A stretch of DNA of 64,000 bases from Azorhizobium caulinodans ORS 571. GTDB taxonomy: Bacteria; Pseudomonadota; Alphaproteobacteria; Rhizobiales; Xanthobacteraceae. The notes beneath the pieces were generated by a model, which had not been told where the DNA came from, searched no databases, and was given only the letters and a program-made list of their open reading frames with translations. This document shows, piece by piece, positions 1 to 9,605 of the stretch (its first letter is position 1; each line of letters begins with the position of its first letter). The position numbers and the translations under genes are program-made. Location of the stretch: the NCBI RefSeq assembly GCF_000010525.1, contig NC_009937.1:2299501-2363500 (forward strand), in the 5' to 3' direction.

Positions 1-41
1 TTTATCGGCTTCATCACCCTGTCATCGCTGCAGGATCGCCC

Positions 42-1679
42 TCAATGCAGCAGCACCGCCGCCTTCTGGAGGGTGACCCACATGCCCCAGGCAAGCGGCA
101 GGCCGACCGCGAGCCACGTGAGCAGGACGAGCCCGCCCGGCCGCGCCGCGCTTGCCTGCACCGTCCGGATGGGCAAGGGGGACGCTGCATCCGCCTGGGG
201 CGTCAGCGTCACGGCGCGCATATAGAGTCGCTCCGCCACGGGGCGGACCAGCAGGTTGCACAGGAGCCCCAGCGCCAGAAGGCCGGCAAGGATGTACATG
301 GTCTGGTCATAGGCTGCGGACTGCGGGATGCCGGCGGCGATCTGATATTCCCGCAGATAGTTGATGAGCACCGGCCCGAGGATGCCGGCCGCCGCCCAGG
401 CAGTGAGCAGCCGGCCGTGGATCGCTCCCACCATGCGGGTGCCGAAGATGTCCGCGAGATAGGCCGGAATGGTGGCAAAGCCGCCGCCATACATGGACAG
501 GATCACGCAGAAGATCAGCACGAACAGCACGCTCGACCCCTGATGGGCCGACCACGGTACGGCCGCATACAGCACGATGCCGAGCAGGAAGAAGATGGCG
601 AAGGTCATCTTGCGCCCAAGCCGGTCGGAGGCGGAGGCCCAGAAGAAGCGGCCGAGGATGTTGCACAGGCTGAGGAGGCCGGTGAAGCCCGCCGCAATGG
701 CGGCGATCTGGCCCTTCTGTGCGGCGGAGAGATCGGCAAAGCCGAGGTCGAGCCCGATCAGCCGCCCGCCGAACACCTCCTGCAACATGGGCGAGGCCAT
801 ACCGAGGACGCCGATCCCCGCCGAGACATTGAGGCACAGCACCGCCCACAGCAGCCAGAACTGCGGGGTCTTCCAGGCGATGTCGAGATGCACGTCATGG
901 GGCGTGACCATGCGGTTGCGGCTCACCGTCGGCCCGCGCCAGCCGGCCGGTTTCCAGCCCTCGGCGGGAACGCGATAACCGAGCGCACCGCAGACCATGA
1001 AGACGAAATAGATACCCGCCATGGCGAGAAACGTCTGCCACACGCCCACCGAGCCGGGGCCGGCGAAGGTACGCATGAGGATGTCCGCCAGTGGCGCACC
1101 GATCATGGCGCCGCCGCCAAAGCCCATGATGGCCATGCCGGTGGCCATGCCGCGCCGGTCCGGGAACCATTTGATGAGGGTGGAGACGGGCGAAATATAG
1201 CCGAGTCCGAGCCCGATGCCGCCGATCACCCCCGAGCCGAGCCAGAGCATCCAGATCTGGTGCAGATAGACGCCGAGCGCCGAGATCACGAGCCCGCCAC
1301 ACCAGCAGGCGGCGGAGACCAGTCCCGCCTTGCGCGGACCCGCATGCTCCAGCCAGCCGCCGAAGAGCGCCGCCGAACAGCCCAGCAGCACGAAGAAGAG
1401 CGTGTACATCCAGCCAAGCAGGCTGATGGGCCAGTCGCACTGGGTGGCGACGAGGCGGGCTGCAAAGCCCATGTCCGCCGGGCAGGCGAGGGGCTGCGTG
1501 ATGCCTACCGCGCGCGAGAGCGGCAGCCAGAAGACGCTGAAGCCGTAGGCCATGCCGATGCACAGATGGATCGCCAGCGCCGCCGGCGGCACCAGCCAGC
1601 GGTTGAAGTCGGGACCGGCGATGGTCCGCTCCCGGCTGAGGAATGGGGCGGCGGCGGGAGTGGCGGTGGCGACGGACAT
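42..1679 (-). CDS. OFA-family MFS transporter (oxalate/formate antiporter-like)
   Basis: A 545-aa inner-membrane carrier with about 12 hydrophobic segments. The arrangement, including a Cys-containing periplasmic loop after the first helix (ACPADMG...TQCDW) and the glycine-rich MGFGGGAMIGAPLAD segment, matches the oxalate/formate antiporter branch of the MFS, which moves small carboxylates. The frame stays open to about 2024, but the extension is Arg/Ser-rich and not transporter-like, so the ATG at 1679 (MSVATATPAA) is taken. It diverges from the HMG-CoA lyase across a 380-bp gap, so a link to branched-chain acid breakdown is possible but only inferred. The substrate cannot be read from sequence. 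Confidence 0.85.
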   Translation of the reverse strand: MSVATATPAAAPFLSRERTIAGPDFNRWLVPPAALAIHLCIGMAYGFSVFWLPLSRAVGITQPLACPADMGFAARLVATQCDWPISLLGWMYTLFFVLLGCSAALFGGWLEHAGPRKAGLVSAACWCGGLVISALGVYLHQIWMLWLGSGVIGGIGLGLGYISPVSTLIKWFPDRRGMATGMAIMGFGGGAMIGAPLADILMRTFAGPGSVGVWQTFLAMAGIYFVFMVCGALGYRVPAEGWKPAGWRGPTVSRNRMVTPHDVHLDIAWKTPQFWLLWAVLCLNVSAGIGVLGMASPMLQEVFGGRLIGLDLGFADLSAAQKGQIAAIAAGFTGLLSLCNILGRFFWASASDRLGRKMTFAIFFLLGIVLYAAVPWSAHQGSSVLFVLIFCVILSMYGGGFATIPAYLADIFGTRMVGAIHGRLLTAWAAAGILGPVLINYLREYQIAAGIPQSAAYDQTMYILAGLLALGLLCNLLVRPVAERLYMRAVTLTPQADAASPLPIRTVQASAARPGGLVLLTWLAVGLPLAWGMWVTLQKAAVLLH

Positions 1680-2059
1680 GATGTCTTGGCCTATCGAAGC
1701 ATGCGGCAGGAACGGCGGAGAGCCCGCTGAGCGGGGGACCCGGTGACCGGGGCCAGCATCCGTCTGGGCCACCGCGTCACGCATTCGTGAGCCCCGCCGG
1801 ACGATGCGGCCTCTAGCCGCTCCCGCCCGCATCGCCAAGCGCGTCCCACGCAATGCTGCCATCCGCTCGCGCAGAGTCGGCGAATGGCCGATTGACGCTC
1901 GCGATTTCCGCCCTAGCGTCGGCGCCCAAGAACTGCGCGGCCCCGACAACGGCAACGGCCGCGACGCAAGGGAGACGATGATGAGGATCTGCCCGCCTGC
2001 GGCCCGCCCGCATGTTGAACGCAAGGCCCGTCCGGATCTGGCGCAGGGAGCGGTCTGAC
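1680..2059. other. divergent intergenic region (MFS / HMG-CoA lyase)
   Basis: This 380-bp gap separates two divergent genes. I see no convincing gene in it. A weak sigma70-like pair faces the lyase: TTGACG at 1892-1897 and TAGCGT at 1914-1919 with 16 bp between them. The -10 is poor, so this is only a candidate. No clear dyad operator or RNA structure was found. Confidence 0.3.
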
Positions 2060-2956
2060 ATGGCCTTCCCCGCAGATGTGCGCGTTGTCGAGGTCGGCCC
2101 GCGCGACGGGCTGCAGAATGAAGCCACGCTGGTTCCCGAGGCGGTGAAGGTCGACCTCATCGCCCGCCTTGCGGCGGCGGGCCTCAGGACCATCGAGGCC
2201 GGCAGCTTCGTGGCGCCCAAATGGGTGCCGCAGATGGCCGGAAGCGCCGAAGTCCTGAAAGCCGCGCCGCGGCGGCCGGGCGTCTCCTATCCGGTGCTGG
2301 TGCCGAACATGAAGGGATTCGAGGCGGCGCTGGCGGCGGGCGCGCAAGAGGTGGCGGTTTTCGCCGCGGCCTCCGAGGCCTTCTCGCAGAAGAACATCAA
2401 CTGCTCCATTGCCGAGAGCCTGGCGCGCTTTGCGCCGGTGATGGAGGCCGCGCGCGCCGCCGGGGTGCGGGTGCGGGGCTATGTGTCCTGCGTGCTCGGA
2501 TGCCCCTATCAGGGGGAGGTGCCGCTGGCCGCGGTGGTGGACGTGGCGGAGCGCCTCTCTCAGATGGGCTGCTACGAAATCTCGCTTGGCGACACCATCG
2601 GCGTCGGCACGCCGCGGAAGGCCGTCGCGATGCTCGACGCGGTGCTGGGAGCGCTGCCCGTGGAGCAGGTGGCCCTGCATTTCCACGACACCTACGGGCA
2701 GGCGCTCGCCAACATCTATGCCTGCCTCGATCGTGGGGTGGCCGTGCTCGATGCCTCCGTGGGCGGGCTCGGCGGGTGCCCCTATGCGGCGGGAGCGAGC
2801 GGCAATGTGGCCACGGAGGATCTCGTCTACATGCTGGAAGGCATGGGCATCCGTACCGGGGTCGATCTCGAGGCGCTGGTGGAAGCCGCCGCCTTCATCT
2901 CGGCGGCCATCGGCCGCGCGCCCGCCTCCCATCTCGCCAAGGCTCGCGGCTATTAG
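2060..2956 (+). CDS. mvaB: hydroxymethylglutaryl-CoA lyase
   Basis: A 298-aa TIM-barrel enzyme of the HMGL-like family, cleaving 3-hydroxy-3-methylglutaryl-CoA to acetyl-CoA and acetoacetate, the last step of leucine degradation. The N-terminus carries [24 protein letters not shown] supplies metal-binding His residues, and GGLGGCPYA holds the active-site Cys of the HMG-CoA lyase signature. Length matches the family (about 300 aa). The ATG at 2060 follows AGGGAG with good spacing; an in-frame ATG at 2012 gives an unconserved Arg-rich extension. No liu/ivd genes for leucine degradation are next to it. A LysR regulator follows about 130 bp downstream. Confidence 0.93.
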   Translation: MAFPADVRVVEVGPRDGLQNEATLVPEAVKVDLIARLAAAGLRTIEAGSFVAPKWVPQMAGSAEVLKAAPRRPGVSYPVLVPNMKGFEAALAAGAQEVAVFAAASEAFSQKNINCSIAESLARFAPVMEAARAAGVRVRGYVSCVLGCPYQGEVPLAAVVDVAERLSQMGCYEISLGDTIGVGTPRKAVAMLDAVLGALPVEQVALHFHDTYGQALANIYACLDRGVAVLDASVGGLGGCPYAAGASGNVATEDLVYMLEGMGIRTGVDLEALVEAAAFISAAIGRAPASHLAKARGY

Positions 2957-3083
2957 CCGGCTGGGGCCTGACGTTGCTGTGCACCGGGAGGATTGTTTAT
3001 AAAGAGGATCAAGTCTGGCGTGAGTGGCGGTAATAATTTCCCGTCAGAAACAATCCGCCGGACGCCCTCCTCGGAGCCTCTGC

Positions 3084-4058
3084 ATGGATCAGCTTGCCGC
3101 GATGCGGTGCTTCATCGGCGTGGTGGAGGCCGGCACCTTCAGCCGCGCGTCCACCGTGCTTCGGGTGCCGAAGGCGACCCTCACCAAGAACGTGCAGGCG
3201 CTCGAAGCCCATCTGCGCACCAAGCTCCTGCACCGCACCACCCGCCGCGTGACCGTAACGCCGGATGGCGAGGCCTATTACGAGCGCGCGGTGCGTCTGC
3301 TGGCGGACCTAGAAGACCTGGACAGCACGATGGCGGTGTCGCAGGCCAATCCGCAGGGGCGCCTGCGCGTCGATATCTCCGCTGCCCTTGCCACCATGCT
3401 GCTGATCCCGGCGCTGCCGGACTTCCACGCCCGCTATCCCGACATCCAGATCGATCTCGGCGTGACCGACGACGTGGTGGACCTGCTGGGCGAGAATGTG
3501 GACTGCGTGATCCGCGCCGGTCAGCTGGCCGACCAGTCTCTGGTGGCCCGCCGCATCGGCGAGATGCACTCGGTCCTGGTTGCCGCGCCCGGCTATCTCG
3601 AGGCCCATGGCACGCCTGCCCATCCGCTGGACCTTGAGACCTCCCACCGGGCGGTCGGCTATTTCAAGCCGCGCATGGGACGATCCCTCTCGCTCACCCT
3701 GAGCAAGGATGCCGACGAGGCCGTCGAGGTGAACGGGCGCTATATGCTCGCGGTGAGCGACAGCAACGCCTACATCACGGCCGCCATGGCGGGGATCGGG
3801 ATTGCCATGATGCCGGTGTTCATGGCCCGGCCGCACATCGAGAGCGGGGCGCTGGTGCCGGTTCTCACCGAGTGGCGGGCGCCGGCAAAGCCCATCTATG
3901 CGGTCTTCCCGCCCTCCCGGCACCTCAGCAACCGGCTCCGCGTGTTCGTGGACTGGGTCGCGGCGCTCGTGGCGCGCACCGATTTCGGCATGCGGGATGC
4001 TCCCGCCAAGCCGCGCGAGGCGGCGGTGACGTCGCCCCGCATCTCGGTCGTGAAATAA
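3084..4058 (+). CDS. LysR-family transcriptional regulator
   Basis: A 324-aa LysR-type regulator. Residues 1-60 form the winged HTH (MDQLAAMRCFIGVVEAGTFS...ATLTKNVQALE), followed by a linker helix and a periplasmic-binding-like effector domain. The MDQLAAM opening and the RVDISAALA segment are typical of the large group close to DmlR/AaeR that regulate carboxylate or aromatic catabolism. The start at 3084 has GGAG 7 nt upstream. It is co-oriented with the HMG-CoA lyase and convergent with the UbiH-like gene, only 7 bp separating their ends. The target is unknown; the upstream lyase or the divergent MFS gene are the local candidates. Confidence 0.88.
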   Translation: MDQLAAMRCFIGVVEAGTFSRASTVLRVPKATLTKNVQALEAHLRTKLLHRTTRRVTVTPDGEAYYERAVRLLADLEDLDSTMAVSQANPQGRLRVDISAALATMLLIPALPDFHARYPDIQIDLGVTDDVVDLLGENVDCVIRAGQLADQSLVARRIGEMHSVLVAAPGYLEAHGTPAHPLDLETSHRAVGYFKPRMGRSLSLTLSKDADEAVEVNGRYMLAVSDSNAYITAAMAGIGIAMMPVFMARPHIESGALVPVLTEWRAPAKPIYAVFPPSRHLSNRLRVFVDWVAALVARTDFGMRDAPAKPREAAVTSPRISVVK

Positions 4059-4065
4059 GGGACGC

Positions 4066-5253
4066 TCAGGCCGCGCGGTTGCCGAGGCCGAGGCGCATCA
4101 CCGTGCGCCGCAGCGGCCCCACGCGGTCGAGCAGATAAAGGCCGAAGCCGCGCACGCTCTGCACCGGCACGAGGTCGGAGAGGAGCGAGCGGTTGAGCAT
4201 ATCCACCGCCGTCATGCGGCCGTGGATGTCGCGGTCGCGGGCGCCCGCATAGCGCTTCAGCATTTCCGCTCCGCCGAGGTCGAGGCCGGGCTCGGCCGCG
4301 AGATCCACCAGCGCAACCGCGTCCCGGAGCCCAAGGTTCAGGCCCTGCGCTCCGATGGGCGGCATCACATGGGCCGCTTCCGCCATCAGGGCGACGCGGG
4401 GCGCGGTGATCTCGCGGGCCGTTTCGGCCACCAGCGGGAAGGCCGCTCGGCCTTCCTCGACCTCGAAAGGACCCAGGATGGAATGGGCCCGCCGCTCGAA
4501 TTCCCGCGCCAGCGCCGGCAGGTCGAGTCCGAGGAGGCGCACCGCCTCGCGGTCATCCACCACGCAGACGATGCTGGAGCGGTCTCCGGGCAGGGGCACC
4601 AGGGTAAAGGGGCCGGTTTCGGTGTGGAATTCGGTGGAGATGTCCCAGTGGGGACGGGTGTGGCGTACCGTGGCGGTGACCGCCACCTGCGGATATTCGC
4701 GCCGCTTCACGCCGATGCCGCACGCCTCGCGGACGCGGGAGTTGCGCCCGTCCGCCGCCACCACGAGCGTGGCGCGCACCGAGCGACCGTCATCGAGGCT
4801 GAGCGTCACGCCGTCCGCGTCCGTGCGCAGATCGGTGAGGGATGCGCGGGCGAGACTGAGGCCGTTCGTCTCCTCGGCGGCTGCCCCCAACTCCCGGCGC
4901 AGGGGCTCGTTCTCGATATTGTAGCCGAAGGCTTCGAGGCCGATCTCGCTGGCCTTGAAGGTCACTTCCGGCGCGCGGACGAGGCGGCGCGTGCCGTCCA
5001 CGATGCGCATGTCCCGCAGCGGCGCGGTGTGAGGGGCGATGCGGTCCCAGACGCCGAAACGCTCGAGGATCGGGATCGAGGTGCCGAGCAGGGCGGTCGT
5101 GCGGTGGTCGATGCCGCGCTCCGGACCGGTGATGAGCACGGTGGTCCGGCCCGATGCCGCAAAGCCGATGGCAGTCGCGAGGCCGGCCGGCCCGGCACCG
5201 ACCACCGCCACTTCGGCTTCGATCCCCGGTGCATTGCTGACGGGCTGCGACAT
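4066..5253 (-). CDS. UbiH/UbiF/Coq6-family FAD-dependent hydroxylase
   Basis: A 395-aa flavoprotein monooxygenase of the ubiquinone-ring hydroxylase family. The N-terminal Rossmann motif is VAVVGAGPAGLATAIGF and the DG motif is VVAADGRNSRVREACGI. The second FAD motif reads MAEAAHVMPPIGAQGLN, where the usual Gly-Asp of GDAAH is Ala-Glu. I recall an Asp-to-Glu variant in rhizobial UbiH-like proteins, so this may be normal for the group. The ATG at 5253 follows AAGGAGG; longer in-frame starts add an Arg-rich tail. It is monocistronic, convergent with the LysR gene and divergent from the quinone oxidoreductase. Which ring position it hydroxylates is not deducible. Confidence 0.85.
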   Translation of the reverse strand: MSQPVSNAPGIEAEVAVVGAGPAGLATAIGFAASGRTTVLITGPERGIDHRTTALLGTSIPILERFGVWDRIAPHTAPLRDMRIVDGTRRLVRAPEVTFKASEIGLEAFGYNIENEPLRRELGAAAEETNGLSLARASLTDLRTDADGVTLSLDDGRSVRATLVVAADGRNSRVREACGIGVKRREYPQVAVTATVRHTRPHWDISTEFHTETGPFTLVPLPGDRSSIVCVVDDREAVRLLGLDLPALAREFERRAHSILGPFEVEEGRAAFPLVAETAREITAPRVALMAEAAHVMPPIGAQGLNLGLRDAVALVDLAAEPGLDLGGAEMLKRYAGARDRDIHGRMTAVDMLNRSLLSDLVPVQSVRGFGLYLLDRVGPLRRTVMRLGLGNRAA

Positions 5254-5445
5254 GAACGCCTCCTTCGGACAAACGATGGAGGCGGTACGCCTCCGGAAAT
5301 TGCGCGGATCATATCGGCAACGCGCGAGGGCGTCTTGCGGGCGCATCGTCTCAGCACGCCGCCTGTGCACAGGGCTTTGGCAGGCGCCTTGCCCGGAACT
5401 TCAACGCCCCTATGATCGCGGGCGTTTCAAGCGCGGGAGGCGGAA

Positions 5446-6420
5446 ATGGTCGGGGCGATCCGAATTCATCACACGGGCGGGCCGGAGGTGATGAAGTTCG
5501 AGCAGGTGGACCTGCCGCCGCCCGGTCCCGGTGAGGTGCGCGTTCGCCACACCGCCATCGGCCTCAATTACATCGACACCTATTTCCGCTCCGGCCTCTA
5601 CAAGGCGCCGGCGCTGCCCTTCACCCCCGGCAATGAGGGGGCGGGCGAGGTCGAGGCGGTGGGTCCGCACGTCGAGGGTTTCCACGCCGGGGACCGCGTC
5701 GCTTATGCAACGTCGCTCGGCTCCTATGCGGAAGCGCGCAACGTGCCCGCCAACGTTCTCGTGCATGTGCCCGCCGCCATCGACGACCGCACCGCCGCGG
5801 CCATGATGCTGAAGGGTATGACGGCGCAATATCTGGTGAAGCACACCCATGCGGTGAAGCCGGGGGATGTCATCCTCGTGCAGGCGGCGGCCGGCGGCGT
5901 CGGACTGCTGCTCTGCCAGTGGGCCCATGCGCTGGGTGCCACCGTGATCGGCACCGTCGGATCGAAGGCGAAGGCGGAACTCGCCCTCGCCAATGGCGCG
6001 GACCATGTAATCCTCTACAAGGACGAGGATTTCGTGCACCGGGTGAAGGAGATCACCTCCGGCAAGATGTGCGATGTGGTCTATGATGGCGTGGGGCAGG
6101 CGACCTATCCCGCCTCGCTCGACTGCCTGAAGCCCTTCGGCTTGTGGGTGAGCTTCGGCAACGCCTCGGGCGCGATCAACAATTTCGACCTGCTGAGCCT
6201 GTCCCAGAAGGGCTCGCTCTATGCCACGCGGCCGACCCTCTTCACCCACACCAGCACCCGCGAGAAGCTCGTGGCGACGGCCAACGATCTCTTCGAGGCG
6301 GTCCTGACCGGCGCGCTCAAGATTCCGGTGCATCAGACCTATGCGCTGAAGGATGCCGCCAAGGCCCACAAGGACCTCGAAAGCCGCGCCACCACGGGGT
6401 CAACACTTCTTCTACCCTGA
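5446..6420 (+). CDS. NADPH:quinone oxidoreductase (zeta-crystallin type)
   Basis: A 324-aa medium-chain dehydrogenase/reductase without catalytic or structural zinc Cys clusters. It shows the quinone oxidoreductase pattern: GLNYIDTYFRSGLY in the N-terminal GroES-like half, PGNEGAGEV, and the NADPH-binding QAAAGGVGLLLCQWA (AxxGGVG motif). Such enzymes carry out one-electron or hydride reduction of quinones in the cytoplasm. Length equals E. coli QorA (about 327 aa). The start has GGGAGG at 5435-5440, 5 nt upstream. It is divergent from the UbiH-like gene across 192 bp, so shared regulation of two quinone-related genes is possible but unproven. Confidence 0.9.
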   Translation: MVGAIRIHHTGGPEVMKFEQVDLPPPGPGEVRVRHTAIGLNYIDTYFRSGLYKAPALPFTPGNEGAGEVEAVGPHVEGFHAGDRVAYATSLGSYAEARNVPANVLVHVPAAIDDRTAAAMMLKGMTAQYLVKHTHAVKPGDVILVQAAAGGVGLLLCQWAHALGATVIGTVGSKAKAELALANGADHVILYKDEDFVHRVKEITSGKMCDVVYDGVGQATYPASLDCLKPFGLWVSFGNASGAINNFDLLSLSQKGSLYATRPTLFTHTSTREKLVATANDLFEAVLTGALKIPVHQTYALKDAAKAHKDLESRATTGSTLLLP

Positions 6421-6480
6421 TCGCAGGTGGTGCGAGGCATTCGCAAAAAAGTCATCTGCGACTTGCGCCAAGGTGGCGCC
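6421..6480 (+). terminator. clustered inverted repeats after quinone oxidoreductase
   Basis: Immediately after the stop codon lie an imperfect arm pair TCGCAGGTG (6421-6429) and CATCTGCGA (6453-6461) enclosing a small hairpin TGCGA/TCGCA (6431-6445), then GCGCC/GGCGC (6465-6479). No T-tract follows on the plus strand, so intrinsic termination is only suggested. These may instead be leader structures for rel. Confidence 0.3.
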
Positions 6481-6557
6481 TGCATGATATGAGCCGGGCT
6501 TGACTAATCACGGCGGCCCGCCCGGGTCCGCCCGTGCTGCGACGGACCGTGCCGGCC

Positions 6558-8774
6558 ATGATGCGCCAATACGAGCTGGTCGAGCGCGTTCGACGGTACA
6601 ATCCCCAGACCGACGAGGCGCTTCTCGACCGCGCCTATGTCTATGCCATGCGCGCCCACGGCGCGCAGGTGCGCGCGTCCGGCGACCCGTACTTCTCGCA
6701 TCCGCTCGAAGTGGCCGCCATCCTCACCGACCTGAAGCTGGACGACGCCACCATCGTGGCGGCGCTGCTCCACGACACGATCGAGGATACTGACGCCACC
6801 AAGGCGGAGATCGAACGCCTGTTCGGCAAGCAGATCGCCGATCTGGTGGAGGGGCTCACCAAGATCAAGAAGCTGGACCTCGTGTCCAAGCAGGCCAAGC
6901 AGGCGGAAAACCTGCGCAAGCTCCTGCTCGCCATCGCCGACGATGTGCGCGTGCTGCTGGTCAAGCTCGCCGACCGCCTCCACAACATGCGCACGCTGAA
7001 ATACGTGCCGCCGGAGAAGCGGGACCGCGTCGCGCAGGAAACCCTCGACATCTACGCGCCGCTCGCTGCCCGCATGGGCATGCACGACATGCGCGAGGAG
7101 CTGGAGGATCTCGCCTTCCGCCAGCTCATGCCGGAGGCCTATGAGAGCATCACGTCCCGCGTCGAGGAATTGCGGGAGCGCAACGGCCCGCTGGTGCAGG
7201 AGATCGAGCGCGAGCTTAAGGAGGAGCTGGAACGGCGCGGTATGAAGGCCGAGGTGAAAGGCCGCGAGAAGAAGCCGCACTCCATCTGGGGCAAGATGGA
7301 ACGCAAGGCCATCGCCTTTGAGCAGCTTTCCGACCTCTACGGCTTCCGCGTCATCGTGGACGGGGTGGAAGACTGCTACCGCACGCTGGGCATCGTCCAC
7401 ACCAAGTGGCCGCTCGTGCCGGGCCGCTTCAAGGACTACATCTCGACCCCGAAGCCGAACGACTATCGTTCGCTGCACACAACGGTCATCGGCCCGCGCC
7501 GCCAGCGCGTGGAGCTTCAGGTCCGCACCCGCGACATGGACGAGATCGCCGAATACGGCATCGCGGCCCATGCGCTCTACAAGGATGCCAGCGGCGCGCC
7601 GGGGGCCATGCTCTCCACCGAGAGCAGCGCCTATGCCTGGCTGCGCAAGACCATCGAGAACCTGTCGCAGGGCCTGTCGCCGGAGGAGTTCCTGGAGCAC
7701 ACGAAGCTCGAGCTCTTCCACGATCAGGTCTTCTGCTTCACCCCCAAGGGCCGGCTCATTGCCCTGCCGCGCAAGGCGACGCCCATCGATTTCGCCTATG
7801 CGGTCCACACCGACGTCGGCAATACGGCGGTGGGCTGCAAGATCAACGGCAACATCGCCCCGCTGGTCTCCGAGCTGAAGAATGGCGACGAGGTGGAGAT
7901 CATCACCTCCAAGGCCCAGACGCCCCCCGGAGCTTGGGAGACCATCGCCGTTACCGGCAAGGCGCGCGCCGCCGTGCGCCGCGCCACGCGGGCGGCGGTG
8001 CGGGCGCAATATGCGGGCCTCGGCCGCAAGATCGCCGAGCGGGCCTTCGCCCGCGCCGGCAAGGCCTTCTCCGACGAGGTGGTGACCAAGGGCATGTCGC
8101 GCCTTGCCCGCACGGCGGTGGAGGACGTGTTCGCGGCGGTCGGGCGCGGCGAGATCAAAACCGACGATCTCATCCGCGCCGTCTATCCGGACTGGACCGC
8201 CCCGCGCCCCGAGGACCGGCTCGCCGCCAACCGCGCTCCGCAGGGCGAGGGCTGGTTCGAGCTCAAGAAGGGGCACAACCTCAAGTTCAAGATCCCCGAA
8301 GGCGGCGAAGAGGCCTTCGTGGCTGCCTTGCCCATCCGGGGCATCAATTCCGATTTGCCCGTGCGCTTCTCGCCGCAGGGGGGCGCGGTGCCGGGCGACC
8401 GCATCGTCGGCATCCTCACCCCGGGCGAGGGCATTACCATCTATCCCATCCAGTCGAAGGCGCTCCAGCACTTCGAGGACGCGCCCGAGCGCTGGCTCGA
8501 CGTGCGCTGGGACGTGGATGAGCTGAGCACAGGCCGCTTCCCCGCGCGCATTCGTGTGACCGCCATCAACGAGCCGGGCACGCTGGGGCAGGTGGCGACC
8601 ATCATCGGCGAGCGCAACGGCAATATCGAGGGACTGGAGATGCGCTCGCGCTCGCCAGACTTCACCGAGATGCTGATCGATCTCGACGTGTTCGACCTCC
8701 GGCACCTGAACGGCATCCTCACCGATCTGCGCGGACGCCCCGTTGTGTCGAGCGCCGAGCGCGTCAATGGGTGA
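6558..8774 (+). CDS. rel: bifunctional (p)ppGpp synthetase/hydrolase (RSH)
   Basis: A 738-aa long RSH protein controlling the stringent response. Order: HD hydrolase domain with SHPLEV (His48) and HD of HDTIEDT (72-73), both intact; synthetase domain with GRFKDYISTPKPNDYRSLH, whose basic RFKD signature is typical of bifunctional enzymes rather than RelA; TGS domain (FTPKGRLIALPRKATPIDFA); then a helical region and a C-terminal ACT domain (RIRVTAINEPGTLGQVA). The start at 6558 (MMRQYELVERV) matches rhizobial homologues better than the ATG at 6534. It should both make and degrade (p)ppGpp as the single long RSH usual in Hyphomicrobiales. Genes pdxJ and onward follow 69 bp downstream. Confidence 0.95.
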   Translation: MMRQYELVERVRRYNPQTDEALLDRAYVYAMRAHGAQVRASGDPYFSHPLEVAAILTDLKLDDATIVAALLHDTIEDTDATKAEIERLFGKQIADLVEGLTKIKKLDLVSKQAKQAENLRKLLLAIADDVRVLLVKLADRLHNMRTLKYVPPEKRDRVAQETLDIYAPLAARMGMHDMREELEDLAFRQLMPEAYESITSRVEELRERNGPLVQEIERELKEELERRGMKAEVKGREKKPHSIWGKMERKAIAFEQLSDLYGFRVIVDGVEDCYRTLGIVHTKWPLVPGRFKDYISTPKPNDYRSLHTTVIGPRRQRVELQVRTRDMDEIAEYGIAAHALYKDASGAPGAMLSTESSAYAWLRKTIENLSQGLSPEEFLEHTKLELFHDQVFCFTPKGRLIALPRKATPIDFAYAVHTDVGNTAVGCKINGNIAPLVSELKNGDEVEIITSKAQTPPGAWETIAVTGKARAAVRRATRAAVRAQYAGLGRKIAERAFARAGKAFSDEVVTKGMSRLARTAVEDVFAAVGRGEIKTDDLIRAVYPDWTAPRPEDRLAANRAPQGEGWFELKKGHNLKFKIPEGGEEAFVAALPIRGINSDLPVRFSPQGGAVPGDRIVGILTPGEGITIYPIQSKALQHFEDAPERWLDVRWDVDELSTGRFPARIRVTAINEPGTLGQVATIIGERNGNIEGLEMRSRSPDFTEMLIDLDVFDLRHLNGILTDLRGRPVVSSAERVNG

Positions 8775-8843
8775 CGGCCCGGCCCCGAGGCCTTAAATCC
8801 TCCGGCCGGTGTTCTCCGGCATCATCCTTCAGGAGCTGACACG

Positions 8844-9605
8844 ATGACCGCCCCCATCCGGCTCGGATTGAACGTGGACCACGTGGCCACCGTGCGGAAC
8901 GCCCGCGGTGGCCTCAATCCTGACCCGGTGCGTGCGGCCCTGCTTGCCGCCGAGGCGGGCGTCGACGGCATCACGGCGCACCTGCGCGAGGATCGCCGCC
9001 ACATCCGCGACGCGGACATCGCCCGCATCCGCTCCGAAGTCGCGCTGCCGCTGAACTTCGAGATGGCGGCCACCGACGAGATGATCGCCATCGCCCTCTC
9101 CGTCAAGCCGCACGCCTGCTGCCTCGTGCCGGAGCGCCGCGAGGAGCGCACCACCGAGGGCGGTCTCGATGTTGCCGGGCAGGCGGCGGACCTCAAGCCC
9201 AGGATCGCGGCCTTGAACGCCGCCGGCATCCGCGTCTCGCTCTTCATTGCTGCCGATCCGGTGCAGATCGCCGCCGCCCGTGCGCTTCAGGCCTCCGTCA
9301 TCGAACTGCATACGGGCGCATGGTGCGAGGCGCTGGCGGCCGGGCATCTGGCCGAGGCGTCCGCCGAGTTCGAGCGCCTGCGCACCGGCGCCCGCGAGGC
9401 GGCAGCGCTGGGCCTTGAGGTCCACGCCGGCCATGGGCTCGATTATGAAACCGCCGAGCAGATCGCCGCGTTGCCTGAGATCGCGGAACTGAACATCGGT
9501 CATTTCATGATTGGCGAAGCCATTTTCGAGGGTCTGCCGGGGGTGGTCAGCCTCATGCGGGAAGCCATGGCCCGCGGCCAGGACCGGCGGGAGCTTGCCG
9601 CATGA
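8844..9605 (+). CDS. pdxJ: pyridoxine 5'-phosphate synthase
   Basis: A 253-aa TIM-barrel enzyme condensing 1-deoxyxylulose 5-phosphate with 3-amino-1-hydroxyacetone 1-phosphate to pyridoxine 5'-phosphate (DXP-dependent vitamin B6 pathway). [17 protein letters not shown] at the N-terminus, [19 protein letters not shown], and the C-terminal [14 protein letters not shown] and [16 protein letters not shown] are all diagnostic. The ATG follows AGGAG with 8-nt spacing. Its stop overlaps the acpS start by 4 nt (ATGA), so the two are translationally coupled. The linkage with acpS is conserved across proteobacteria. Confidence 0.97.
   Translation: MTAPIRLGLNVDHVATVRNARGGLNPDPVRAALLAAEAGVDGITAHLREDRRHIRDADIARIRSEVALPLNFEMAATDEMIAIALSVKPHACCLVPERREERTTEGGLDVAGQAADLKPRIAALNAAGIRVSLFIAADPVQIAAARALQASVIELHTGAWCEALAAGHLAEASAEFERLRTGAREAAALGLEVHAGHGLDYETAEQIAALPEIAELNIGHFMIGEAIFEGLPGVVSLMREAMARGQDRRELAA

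Noticed and set aside
6504-8705. 733-codon open frame on the minus strand across rel
   Set aside because: Antisense shadow of the RSH gene with low-complexity composition and no ribosome site.
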